Shown piece by piece: positions 47,544 through 59,642 of a stretch of 64,000 nucleotides of DNA (within the stretch, counting starts at the first letter, position 1; the number at the start of each line of letters is the position of its first letter). The position numbers and the translations under genes were made by a program. Origin of the DNA: Viscum album (lineage: Eukaryota > Streptophyta > Magnoliopsida > Santalales > Viscaceae); contig OY728128.1 in assembly GCA_963277665.1 (NCBI GenBank), positions 1,861,500,988 to 1,861,564,987 of the forward strand. The letters are read 5' to 3'. The notes under the pieces were generated by a model. The model was not told the origin of the DNA. It was given only the letters and a program-made list of their open reading frames with translations, and searched no databases.

Positions 47544-47789
47544 TCTCTAAAACCCAAAAAGAATAGTGTGAGCGGCAAAAATCATGCTAGGGAAAACAAC
47601 ATAATAAAGGGGAAGTACCTTCAATATCGAACATCTTAGGTTTAATTCTATGATCGTTAGCGTAATTCTAGTATTATAACCTATACGTATACTTAACCTT
47701 AGGGACATCCCTAGACATACCTTAGAAATATCTCTAGGGATCTCACTAAAGTTCTCGCATGCTAGTTTCCAAAGGTTGACTAAACCTTT

Positions 47790-47801
47790 CCTCTGATACC
47801 A
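47790..47801 (-). other. Primer-binding site of B
   Basis: Minus strand TGGTATCAGAGG, matching the initiator tRNA-Met primer, two bases from the LTR. Confidence 0.92.
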
Positions 47802-49410
47802 ACTGTAGAGACCCGAAGCTTGACGTACATGAATATTACATTACTTTTGCAGATTACTTAGTACATAACAAAAACACACACACAAGGATCGTAATAGTTT
47901 AGTGTCTTTGGAAACTCGGAATAAAATCTTCTAATCGTGGTGAAAGATCTTCAACATCTCACATAAAGATCTTCCTTTTTTTACCTAAAACCTTTCTTTA
48001 TATCCTGGGGAAAAGAAAACATAAAAGGGTGAGCTCAAATTCTCAGTAAGGGTAAACAAAATAAATATCATTCACATCATATTCATAAGAACATAACATT
48101 TTGGAAATCATAACCTGCAAAAGAGAGAGCATAATTTCATAACATGGGATAAATCATGGTAGTGAAATGTAATCACAATAATCATAACTTAAAACATGAA
48201 ACTTTGTGGCATTCACACATAATCATAGAGAATCATTTCTTGTTAGTCAAGACTCATTTCCAAGACTATCTTAGTGGACAAAGTCCCTTTCTGAATTGAG
48301 TAACCCTCGTTTCAGTCCTGTTTCACTGAACCGGTATAACCTACCGTTCCAGCCCTGTCTATCTCATGAGATATGAAATCTTTACCCAATGCATTGGAGG
48401 GAGATATTGGTCCCACCCATCTTATAATGAATCCTTTCTTATGTGTGCCACATAATCAGAAACCATACATCATAGCGTAACCCATGTAATAAAAATGGGA
48501 TTCTTAAACAACATGACATCATAAAACAATTCATATAAGATAAAGGAATTCATAAAAAATATTTCCATCACAACATAATCAAATCCATGTAATAATAGGG
48601 ATAAAAACAGAACCCTTTTATTATCTTAGATGGAAAATAATTTTGATAAAATACTTGAACTTCATTCTTGAGGAAAATATCCTTTCTACTTCAAAAACAC
48701 TTTTCCTTTGTTAACATGTCATACAATTTTAAACTAAAAGAAGATGATTAAAAATAAACTTTAATACTTGTAAATTAAGATTCTTGGAAATAATGTTTTA
48801 GAAATCCATTCATGCCGTATAAGTTAAAAAAAACATTCTTCGTACTTTTGTCGGAAAAGTCAAAAAGTACCTCGTACGAGAAATGACAAAAGATTCCTTT
48901 CATATCTTTTACTAAAAACTCACCTAAGGGTAAAATCGGACTTAAAAAATTTTAGGTGAATGGAAATAATATTACATATTGAGGAAACATGGATGTGGAT
49001 GATAAAATACACCCCAGTAAATACTAAAGTATAAACAATCTCGGATAAAAATGAGATTGTGATATTTCCCTTACCTTAGGTCCGATTTGCTTCGTAAGTG
49101 TCCGAACCTCCTGTATAATGTTTTAAATAATGTCATTGACTTATTACAGAATCATATTCATTGTTATGATATCATATATGGTTCACTTATGACATTATAT
49201 TACCCGTTCTTTTGTAAATTCCATGTTAAAGAAGCGTTTTGGGTAAAATCGTTTCATTTATCGTAGGTGTTCTGAATTGTTGTTCTTGACATTATTATTA
49301 CTTATATCATGATTTACTTACTTCCAGAATATAAAATATGATTTATATATCATATATATTCAGTATATATATATATATATAATAGATAGATAAATGAAAT
49401 GAAAAACACC

Positions 49411-49843
49411 GTTCATGGAGACGGTAGTCCGTATGTACGCATGAACACTGTTTTCCATTCCTTATTATCTTGAATGGAAGTAAGTTGATGACATACATAT
49501 ATATATATATATATACATAAATCAATTAGGTTTATAATGTCATATATTTCATTATTATTTCTTATATATAATTTATAATCATTCTGAAATGGTTAACAAG
49601 GAGAATGAATCTCATCGCGTCGTGGAGATGGCAGTCCGTACGTACGCACGAGCGATGATATCATTTCCATAAATATTGAATTGAATTGGAGTGGATTATA
49701 CAATATATCGGAATCAATATGATTTTGTAATAACTATGTATAGTTATTATTTACACCATTATACCCATCCATGTAAGGTGGTGGTGGAAAATAGATTACA
49801 CCACGGCGTGGAGACGGTATTCCGTACGTACGCACGCGCGGTG
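49411..49843 (-). promoter_or_regulatory. Hairpin array in B right LTR (3 copies)
   Basis: Copies at 49411-49446, 49612-49658 and 49799-49843, matching the left LTR. Copy 1 has GTATGTAC for GTACGTAC and copy 2 has ATGGCAGTCCGT for ACGGTAGTCCGT; the arms are unchanged. Confidence 0.82.
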
Positions 49844-50176
49844 ATTTCTTTTTTCGTAGGATGGATAGATGGTGAAATAGGGTTGTTTCTTACTTATAAT
49901 AACATATCAGTATATGAGTGATACTGATGTTATTACTTCATAGTGAAACAACCTAAGAAGAAGAAGTGGAAGAATAAATAAAGATGAAATAATTGGTAAC
50001 GGTAATTACCTCTTCTTTGAAGCGCCTCTTTGAGACCTCCTCTTAGGGCACTAAAATTGGTCTTTGAGGAAGACCAGAACCTCTAGGATGTTTTTAGGGA
50101 ATTGGAGAAGAGATTTTGGCAGGGGTTGGCCGATCTTGAGTGCTCAATTTGGTGTGAGGAGGAGGGGGAGGAGGTG

Positions 50177-50186
50177 CCCTTTTATA
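50177..50186 (-). promoter_or_regulatory. TATA box of B right (5') LTR
   Basis: Minus strand TATAAAAGGGCACC; promoter copy used for transcription of B. Confidence 0.75.
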
Positions 50187-52022
50187 AGGGTGGAGAGGGG
50201 CACCTTAGGAATATCTCAAAATATTATTTTATATTAAAGTCAAAATCGGTTTATAATGGTTCCAAAGGGTCTTATTTCGAAGCTAAAGTGGGTATGGATC
50301 GAAATCCTATCAACCAATAAGATTTAGACAAGTTTAGGGTATTATTTTAACCTTATCAATTAGATTTAACTCTAAGTTAAATAATTTAACTTTTACCGTG
50401 TCTTTTTGTTTTCTTTCAATATATGGTTAATACACTTACTATAACATGACAAACGAACCCCAAATTGATTATTATTAAAACATATATCCTTATCTAAGTC
50501 ATTTGGCCGAACCTTAGATTTTTAGGAATAAAATAACAATTAATAATATAATATTTGATTTAAAAACTATTTTGTGTCAATTTTGACACTATTTGATATA
50601 TGATTTTTGTGAAAGTCATAACAGAATTATATGTTCGAACCAAGTTGATTACATCAACACTAATATATCATAGTAACCTAGAAAATTAGTGTAATTCATA
50701 AAAAGTCTCAAATTACATTCATTTGAGCATTTATAACATCAATTATGTTAATATTTCCTTAAAAGGGTAATTACTGCATCATCGTTGTGTCATAGGTAAA
50801 TTAATTTATTTAAAGTCTAAAAATTATAAATAAAATATCATTATGTAGGAAAGCTTTTTATCTTTCTAATGAATATTTATAGTCGAATTTATCTTATGTA
50901 TAACCCCATATTAAAAATGTTTTAGTTATTAAACATTGATTTTAACTGTTTTAACTATTCATTAAATAAAATAATATTAAATGTAATAATCTAATCCAAG
51001 TGGACCTAAATTTTCATAAGGTTGTTTTTGGTCGAATTACACTTATACAATAGAATTAGGACATGTGTTAGGGTAATAGTAATATCATATTTACCCTTAG
51101 TTACCCTATTTACTATTAACCGTGGTAAAAAAAAGTAAAAAATTACTATTCACCAAAAATTATTTTCATCTCATTGAACCACATTTTAGTCCTTTATATT
51201 AACCGTGTCTGTCGGATTTTCGAAATTCCATTCACAGAAGCGGTAAAATTAAGTTTTATGCAAAATTCAGTTTTTAACCTACCACTTAGTAGTTTCACTA
51301 TTCATCAAAAATTGATATTTTTCAGAGCAATGCAAAATTTTCATCCTAAGCTATATTTCATATTCCGAATTCAAAAATGAAGTCTATTTTACCAAATTCA
51401 TAACATAGATGTTGCATTAATTAATTTTATAATTAAATCCCGCTGTTAAAACAAATAGCGTGTTTTTAAGAAACAATATCTATCAAAAGATTGACACTTG
51501 TTTATGTCTGGTTTAAATGTGAAATTACATCCAATGACCAACATTGTATTAAATTGTAAAAATATATTCTAAATATACTTTAAAACAACTCAAATTAATA
51601 ATTTATCACTATTAATTATTTTGATTAAAAAAGTTGTTTTTAATTATAATTTAGTAATTTTCACTATTCATCAGAATATGAAAGTTATCCGAAAAGTACC
51701 AAAATTTCACCTTAGGCTAAATTCGATACTCCGAATCCAAAAATAAAGTCCATTTTGAAAAATAAAATTTACAAAATTTCAAAAAGTGGTTATTACTATT
51801 CATAACGGCTAGTTTTAATAATATTTTAATAGCGTATTGTTGTTTAGTGAAACTCGTTATTGCGTACTACACACGCTATCGAGGAAGGTCGCGATTGCGT
51901 GTAATGAAAGGCAAATCAAGGATGCATGTTGTGTAAGCTCCTTTTGGTGTAGCGTACAACACAAGACATTAGTGAAATAAAAAAGAATATTTTTCATAAA
52001 ATCTCGGGCTGTTACAAAACTT

Positions 52023-52034
52023 CCTCTGATACCA
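52023..52034 (-). other. Primer-binding site of A
   Basis: Minus strand TGGTATCAGAGG, two bases from A's right LTR. Separated from the rest of A's interior by B. Confidence 0.9.
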
Positions 52035-54411
52035 ACTGTAACGCCCCGACCCTAGTTACCTAGAGTCGGTGCATTATTACATAACATTGGCATGATCACG
52101 AGAAAGATCAAGTCTCGAAAGACCGATCAGTTTAGTAGCCTTGGAATAACTAGATACATCCATAAATTTTTACATTACATCATAAAAAAAACATCTTGTC
52201 TTCATATCCCCTCATACTATCCCTGCTGGTCATTCATAAATTACATCTTCATAATCCTGGGAAAAATAAAACATTGAAATGGGTGAGCTCAGATGCTCAG
52301 TAAGGATAACATTATAGCAGAAGCTTTCATAAATAAGCATAAACACTTAAGGCAATTTATAACTAAAACAAAAGCCTTTTAAACATGAACTTTTAACATG
52401 GTATGGCATAAATAAAATGAAATAATGCCATTTACTTACTCACATGGATATTCTACTAGTCGAATAATCACATGCAATATCAATAACCACTTTCATAATG
52501 ATGGAATGCATAATGCCAGACTATCATAACCATATAGCCAAGGCCTCGTGCCAAGACTACAAATAAGATTTTGCCAAGGCCTTGTGCCAAGACACTAGTT
52601 TGTCTCATGAGACCTACCGATGCATCGAGGAGCTATAGAGGGCTCCACCCGTCACTTATTAAGTCCAATGCATTCCTCATATGAACATGTTTAAACATAA
52701 CATAAACATTCGTATTAAAACTAGCATACGAAATGTCAATACTTTTACCACAAACCATGAATGGTATAAAAACATCACATCCACAGTCAAACATAACTCA
52801 TTCTATACAATATGGAAGATTGTATTGTATCACATTAACCTCAATCAAGAATAATGAAGGATGTTGACATAGATGAAAATAATCATCAAAACTATTTGAG
52901 AGAAATATCCCCCTTTTCTTGAAAACATTTAAAAGTCACACTATTTGTCAAGAAGGCATTTAAAAGTAGATTTTTGAATCAAAGTGTCCCATACCACTTT
53001 GAAACTTTTTAAAAGTAGTTTTGATTTCTAAACTTTAATGTCCATATAAATAAATCCTTAAAACCATTTTTAAAACATGGACATTAATGAGAAAGGTTTA
53101 GATGAATAAGTCTTTAAAACATTTAAAAATGGTATTTTAGTTAGAGATTCTAACCAAAAGAGACACTTGAATAAAAATAATTGAGGTAATCAAAACTTTG
53201 TAATATCATGAGAATATAGGGAATCATGATATACTATGTCAAAGTACATTATATACACCACATAAAAGTGATTTGGTGTATATCATCAAAGAAGTCTCAA
53301 TGGAATGTAAATTGAGATGAAATCTCTCATAAAGGTTGTATCCTTAGGTTAAGGATAAATCAATGACATAATTATGTGTGACAAATATAAATACACTAAA
53401 TATGATTGGATATTCAGTGTAAAACAATCAAAGGACATTCACACATATTCTTGTAAAAACAATACCAACGAATTGGATGTTTAACTCAACAAATGGAGAA
53501 TGAGTTAAAATTACTCTTATCAAATTCATATCAATGACTTGAGAATTATCAATGGAGTGATTATGTGTATCAAACATATATCCACAGGAAGGGGAGTGGA
53601 AATTATGACATAATCAAATGAATATTGATTCCACACATAATCTTGGGGTAATATATTCAATGAAATATGCGTAAAGCCAAATGAGTGGAAATTGAAATTT
53701 CAAATTCCCTTATCGATTAGGTAACTTACGAAACATACACCCATAAAAAAAGTATCATACCCTGATGATTTAAATAACCATAAATTAAAGTATATTACAC
53801 AATTAATTCAATCATGGGCAGTACACATACCCCACATGCAATAATTAAGTGGTGAATAATGGAAATCTCACGAAATTAAAAGTGAGATAAGAAACCCCTT
53901 ACCACGTTAATCAACTGAGTCGTATGGAAAAAATTTAATAACCACCAAATTATTTACAGAATAACATTAATGTAAGAGAATCATGATAATATATATCAAA
54001 TGGCCGTACACAATACACCACTTTCAATAATTTAGTGGCGAACAATGGAAATCTCACGGAATTGAAAAGATAAGAGAATCCCTTACTTTGTACTTTTTCC
54101 TTGGTCGATGGTAGGTTTACATCCTGTATAATGGTGAAATAATTGTTATTGAATAATACAATAATCATTTACTTTAATATGATATCATATATGATCTTTT
54201 AACATTGATTTGTTAATAATATCTTAGAATTATCGTCATTTCGGGTGTTAACGGGTTCATTTTACATTATATTCTTTGTTATGTGAGCCATATTCGTTAT
54301 TAATGGGATGTATATTATTCATATCTATAATGATATCAAGTCCTTAGACATCATTTTTAAATCATCAAATGATAATTATACTTTAATGGATACGATGGCG
54401 AATGAATCTCA

Positions 54412-54644
54412 TCGCGTTCGTGGAGACGGTAGTCCGTACGTACGCACGAGCGACAATATCATTCTTTTGATATTAAAATAATATATAAATGGATGGTCTA
54501 TCATATATACAGAATCATTAACATGTTATATTTATTATTTACATGAGTTAAACATCATTATTATACCCATCCAAATAATAATATATTGAATAACAATTAC
54601 ACCACGACGTGGAGACGGTAAGCCGTACGTACGCACGTATGGTG
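54412..54644 (-). promoter_or_regulatory. Hairpin array in A right LTR (2 copies)
   Basis: Copies at 54412-54453 and 54600-54644, the same as in the left LTR. One flank base outside the first hairpin differs (CGACAA versus CGACCA). Confidence 0.8.
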
Positions 54645-54978
54645 ACATGTTATTCAAAGGGTGGATAGAATACTGAATATGGTTGTACCATATTTATAAT
54701 AACATCACATTATATGTGAGATACTGGAGTTATTATTTTAGAATGTTAATAACAAATAAAGAGGAAGTGGAAGAAGAAAGGAACTTGAAAAGGGGTGGTG
54801 AAAACATTACCTCTTCTTCGGGTTCTTCCTTTTGATTTGATCAAAAGGGCTCCTTAGGTTGGCTTTATGATCCAAATAAGGTCTCTAGGTTGTAGTGAGG
54901 GGAGTTGAGATAGTATTTGGGCAGGGTTTGGCCGAACCAAAGGACTTTGAAGGTGTGAAGAAATGAGAAGGAGGAGTG

Positions 54979-54988
54979 CCCTTTTATA
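54979..54988 (-). promoter_or_regulatory. TATA box of A right (5') LTR
   Basis: Minus strand TATAAAAGGGCACTCC; promoter copy used for transcription of A. Confidence 0.75.
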
Positions 54989-56566
54989 AGAGGGGTGAGG
55001 GGCACCTTTGGAAAAGTTAGAAATATTAATTTATAATAAATTCATATTCGGTTTATAATGGCTCAAAAGTTTATTATTTAAATGTTAAGGTGGGTATGGG
55101 TCGAAAACAACTCAACCAATAGAATTTAGACAGGTTTGGGTCATTATATTAACCTTATCTCTAAGTATTAACTCTTTGTTAATTAGTTTCACTTTTACAA
55201 TGTCTCTTTGTATTTTTATATTATATGGTTAATAAACTTACTATATACATCCAAGAGACCCCCAAGTGGTCCATTAATGATTAACCTATCATGATATAAG
55301 TCGCTTTTCCGAACCTTAGATTTTTAGGAATTTAATATCAATTAATAATATAATATTTGTTTTAAGAACTCTTTTATGTCAATTTTGACACTATTCAATA
55401 GTTGATTTTTGTGAAACTCATAACAGATTGATTACTTCTAAAAAAGTAAATTAAATCAATCATAATATATCATATTATCCTATAAAATTAGTTTAATTCA
55501 TTATAAGTTTCATATTATATTTATTTTGGTATTTATAATATCAATTATTTTATTTTTTCACTATTATAGTAATTACTGCATCATCGTTGTGTCATAATTA
55601 AAATAAATTATTTAATGTCTAAAAATTATAAATAAAATATCATTATTTAGGAAATCTTTTTATCTTTCTAATGAATATTTATAATCTAAAATCCAACATA
55701 TATAACCCTATGTAACAATTGTTTTTCTAAAAGATATATGCTTGTGTCATTTTTGTCTTAATTAAAATAAAGTGTCATTATCACTTCCAAGTGGATCCAT
55801 GGGGTCCCAAAATCGACCCAAAGATGCCCATGGTCGAACATGTATCAACCAATAGGGTTAAGACACGTTTTAGGGTAATTTAGTATTATTATAATATTAT
55901 TTTTTAACCCTTATTTACCGGATTTACCCTTAACCATGGTAAATAAAATATTTGCCGCAGTAATTATTCAAAATGTCTAAAAATAAAAGTTACCTATTTA
56001 CACAATTTGAACATCCTGATTACAAATATGGAATCCATTGTCCTAAATTCAAAACACAGAAGTGGCAGAAATTAATTTAAAATTAATTCCCGCTGTCAAA
56101 ACAAAAAGCGTGTTTTTAAGAGATAATAACTATCAAAAGATTGACACTTGTTTATGTTCGGTTTAATTGTAAAATTATGTCCAATGACCAACATTATATT
56201 AAATGGTAAAAATATATTCTAAATATACTTTAAAACCACTCAAATTCATAATTTATCACTATTAATTATTTTGATTAAAAAAGTTGTTTTTAATTAATAT
56301 TTAGTAATTTTCACTATTCATCAAAATATGAAAGTTATCCGAAAAGTACCAAAATTTCATCTTAGGCTAAATTCGATACTCCGAATCCAAAAATGAAGTC
56401 CATTTTGAAATATAAAATATATATAATTTCAAAAAGTAGGTATTACTATTCATAACGGCTAGTTTGATTGGTTGTGGTGTGTTAAAATCTCGAAGTTGCG
56501 TACAATGCACGTCATTGCATTATTCGAAAGGAAACATACCGAGGAAGCTTGGGGTGTTACAATTGA

Positions 56567-56720
56567 GGCCTTAAAACATCATTCTTGATATTGGTTGGTT
56601 ATCCATGGTCCATGCCATGATTGGATGTTTTATGTGAAGGGTTAGGTGTGTAGACATCGATGGAATGAGTGTTTCCTTTATTTTCTAAAACGAAACCCAA
56701 GAAGCATAGGATAGACTCAT
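56567..56720 (+). pseudogene. Protease pseudogene of C, second half
   Basis: ILDIGWLSMVHAMIGCFM at about 56584-56640 matches the family's VILGMDWLSxxHAxIDC block. It joins the half ending at 34309 once A is removed. Inactive. Confidence 0.65.
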
Positions 56721-56899
56721 TCATAGGAGGGTTTATCCTATTACTCATCATTTAGCTATCTTGACCCTCAATTCATCAGATGTTATATGCTTTCTGTTAC
56801 CAAAAGTACTTGTATAGTATGTGAACATATTTCTTGATGATTTTCTAAGATTACATACCCACCAATAGATAAACTTCTATATTTATTTTCACCATGGGA

Positions 56900-57480
56900 T
56901 GGAACTGATATCTACACCAGTATATCATGGGTGGCCCCAGTGTTGTTTTCCAAAAAAATCATATGGGAACTTGGGTTTGTGTGTGTACTGTCTATGCTTG
57001 AACAAGGTGGTTAGGAAGAACAAGTATCCATATTTGAGAATCAATGGACTCATTGATTAGTTGGGATTGGCATGATGGTTCTTAGAATTTGACATCATAT
57101 TGGGCTATCACCATATATGAGTACGAGATGAGGATATACCAAAGACAGATTCAAGATGTTTCTATAGTCACTATGAGTACTTGGTGATTCCCTTTGGCAT
57201 GAAGAATTCCCAAGAGTTTTTCATGGGACTCATGAACTAGATATTTCGGCCTTACATAGGCCGGTTCATGATATTCTTCATCGATGATATCTTAGTGTAC
57301 TCGGCATATATTGAGGAGAATGTGAGACATTTATGGATAGTTCTTAACATACATTAAGGGAACCTTATTTATGTGAAATTACTGATGTTCTAGTTCTAGA
57401 ATCAAGTATTCCACGTTCTTGGTCATGTTATCTCAGCGTATGGAGTGGTTGTGGACCCATCACTTTTCGAGGTAGTATTA
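56900..57480 (+). pseudogene. Reverse transcriptase pseudogene of C
   Basis: Readable blocks: VRKNKYPYLRINGLID at about 57010-57055, YSHYEYLVIPFGMKNSQEFF at about 57164-57222, then RPYIGRFMIFFIDDILVYSA at about 57250-57308. The catalytic IDD (57280-57288) is intact in the FIDDILVYS motif. VPGHVIS-like C-terminal context (LGHVISAYGVVVDPS) follows near 57420-57465. Stops at about 57054 and 57238 and frame changes disable it. The block between protease and 57000 is mostly lost. Confidence 0.83.
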
Positions 57481-57639
57481 GCAAGGGAGCCGCCAAATAT
57501 TATGACATAGGTGTAGATCTTTCTTGGGCTAGTGGGATATTACCGAAAATTAATACTTTATTTATCATGGATATCATCACCAATGCCATCTTTAACTTCA
57601 ATGGGGAATTCTTTCATGTGTACTGAGATGTTCCAATAG

Positions 57640-58060
57640 GCTTTTCATTAGTTGAGATAGAGTTTGTAGATCACTCCAAAATTAATATTTCTTGAGGAGG
57701 GTGTAGAGTACATAGTGTCCTATGGTGCATCTAGGACTGGCCTTGGTTGTGTCCTGATGTAGAGGCAAGTGGTGATTACCTATGGTTCATGCCAGTTGAG
57801 ACCACATGAGCATAACTACATGACCCATGATCTTGTGTTAACAGCGGTAGTCTTTGCATTGAATATGTGGCGACACTACATGATGGGCGAGCGGTTTATG
57901 ATCTACATCGATCATAAGAGTCTCAAGTATATCTTCTCTTAGAAGGATCTGAACTTGAGAGAGAGGCGATTGATAGAGTTCCCCACGACAATGACTTTGA
58001 GATTGTCTATACTATTGGAATGAAGAATTTGGTGGAAGATACTATTAGCAAGAGATGTAG
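57640..58060 (+). pseudogene. RNase H pseudogene of C
   Basis: SYGASRTGLGCVLM near 57719-57760 corresponds to the first acidic block (Asp to Gly). [20 protein letters not shown] at about 57811-57870 is very clear, as are [19 protein letters not shown] and RERRLIEF to about 57980. TAG at 57940 stands where Gln (CAG) is expected. This sequence style is characteristic of the Tekay/Del clade. Confidence 0.83.
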
Positions 58061-58319
58061 TTTATAGTTTCTATATGAGGCATTGGAGTAGTTGGCCTCA
58101 TTACAGCTGTCATTTGTGGATGGAGATAGTGAAGCTTACTGCTAGTCGATGGTTATTACCACTCCAATCTTATAGCTATATAGGGTGGCACAACATTGGG
58201 ATACCTACTGTGAGTTTCTATGTGCTCATATGTTTAAGGGGAATGCTCTTTATGGACATAAAAAATGTTGGGATTATGTCGTCCTTTTTAGCGGACGTAC
58301 AGTAGTACTAGTGGCATTG

Positions 58320-59010
58320 AGGGAGGAGGTTTTGAGGGAGTTTCAAAGGTAACCTTTAATGGTACATCTAGGTGTGGAAAATATGGACTAGAACCTTCGA
58401 CGACCATTTGGTGGAAAGAGATAAACAAGGGTGTTGCCGAGTTTTTTTGTCGATTACTTACTTTTCAATATGTTAATGATGAGCACTTGGTTCTGGTAAG
58501 TTTAGCTCATCCCCTTGAGGTGCTGGAATGGAAGTGGGATGGAATATATATGGAATTATTGGTGGGTTTACCACATATGTACTTGAGACATGATTCCATC
58601 TAGGTGATCATTGAACAACACACCAAGTCATCCCAATTCTTAGCAATCTAAGAGAAGAGTTCATTAAAGAGCTTGAGACACCTCTTTGTTCAGGATATAG
58701 TTCTTCTCCATAGAGTCGCATCGATGATTTTTCTAGATTGGGAGTCTCGTTTTACATACCAATTGTGAAAGGGATTATAGGAGTCCTTTGGTATGTAGTT
58801 ACATCTGTGAACAACATTTCACCCATAGAAGGATAGCTAGACAGAGAAGACCATTCAGGTATGCGAGGACATGCTGTGAGCTTGCATATTGGACTATGGC
58901 CATTGTTGGGATGATCACCTCCCACTGGTGGAGTTTTCGTACAACAAAAACTACCATTACACCATTTGGAATGACACCATTTGAGGATTTGTATGGGTGA
59001 CCCTACTGGT
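58320..59010 (+). pseudogene. Integrase pseudogene of C
   Basis: The zinc-binding region is decayed (VHLGVENMD and RRPFGGKR, about 58362-58425). Core remnants: HDSI*VIIEQHTKSSQFLAI at about 58589-58650, with the first catalytic Asp replaced by Glu. The HPQTDGQ block is shifted out of frame (58820-58870). TTITPFGMTPFEDLYG ends at 58998. Broken by frameshifts and stops. The open frame 58788-59000 contains two of these blocks in the wrong frame joined to the right one. Confidence 0.78.
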
Positions 59011-59299
59011 TAGCACTTTGTTGGACTGACCTAGGAGAGTCATCACTCATGGACCTAAAATTTGTGCCAGCTACTACAATGAAGGTGAAGATAATGTAGG
59101 AGTGAATAAATACCACCCAATGCCGTTATAATCCTTATATGGTTAGGTAGCATAAGACTTTGGAGTTCAAGGAAGGGGGCCATTTATTCTTATGGGTTTC
59201 ACCTTGCTGTCTATTACATAGATTTGTATCAGGAGTCAAGTTATCTCTAAGGGGTTTTTTCCCTTTTCAGATACTGCGTAGAGTTTTCTAGGTGGTGTA

Positions 59300-59580
59300 T
59301 CACATCGCTCTAACCCCATAGTTGGACCAAGTACATGGTGATTTCCATGTGTTGCAGCTAAGGAGATATGTACATGACCCATCACACATCATCGATTGGG
59401 GAGAACTGGACATCGATGATGGAGATAATTTTTCTTAGTACTCGGTGCAGATCAAGGATTTGGCGGAGAGGATCCTTCGTTGGAAATTGATTCCTTTCAT
59501 GCACATCCTGTGGATGGTAGATATTATTCAATAGGGTACATGGGAGTAAGAGGAATAGATTCATGATTTTACCCTCATCA
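59300..59580 (+). pseudogene. Chromodomain remnant of C
   Basis: YVHDPSHIIDWGELDIDDGD at about 59369-59428, then YSVQIKDLAERILRWKLIPF at about 59439-59498 and a GTWE block near 59537. This is the Tekay/Del integrase tail and chromodomain, with three stops. Supports classification as a chromovirus. Confidence 0.75.
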
Positions 59581-59621
59581 TTTTGAGTATCCTCTATTTT
59601 GGATTTTCAGTGATGTAAAGA

Positions 59622-59642
59622 ACCAAGGTGGGGAGAATATAA
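59622..59642 (+). other. Polypurine tract of C
   Basis: AACCAAGGTGGGGAGAATAT then AA, directly before the LTR start TGTCCCAG. Confidence 0.75.

Larger units (their letters stand above)
41382..52016 (-). mobile_element. Element B: giant-LTR, pol-less retrotransposon nested in A
   Basis: LTRs 41382-45598 and 47804-52016 (about 4.2 kb each) flank a 2.2 kb interior. Perfect 5-bp target duplication AAACT. The primer site, polypurine tract and promoter are intact, and the single ORF is open. The LTRs make up nearly 80 percent of the element. It inserted 15 bp from A's own LTR. The same family as A by shared LTR blocks (for example 45180-45340 and 38540-38700, nearly identical) and by the encoded protein. 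Confidence 0.92.
47804..52016 (-). repeat. Element B 5' LTR (right copy)
   Basis: Near-duplicate of 41382-45598, same ends. Its TATA box (50177-50186) would drive the element's RNA. A few scattered substitutions. Open frames inside are LTR shadows. Confidence 0.92.
34310..56561 (-). mobile_element. Element A: giant-LTR, pol-less retrotransposon (split by B)
   Basis: LTRs 34310-38838 and 52037-56561 (about 4.5 kb each) flank an interior of about 2.55 kb once B is removed. Perfect 5-bp target duplication ATTGA (34305-34309, 56562-56566). On the minus strand the order is LTR, primer site, zinc-knuckle ORF, non-coding part, polypurine tract, LTR. There is no protease, polymerase or integrase, so movement would need another element's proteins. 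The LTRs differ by only a few bases per 100 in the parts compared, so insertion is fairly recent. Architecture resembles the LARD/TR-GAG type described in plants. Confidence 0.9.
52037..56561 (-). repeat. Element A 5' LTR (right copy)
   Basis: Near-duplicate of 34310-38838; the plus-strand start is TGTAACGCCCC (one change from the left copy). TATA box at 54979-54988. No coding content. Confidence 0.92.

Noticed and set aside
36689..54644. CRISPR-like array of short repeats
   Set aside because: Spacing near 190 bp, plant retrotransposon context, and no cas genes. The repeats are hairpins inside LTRs.
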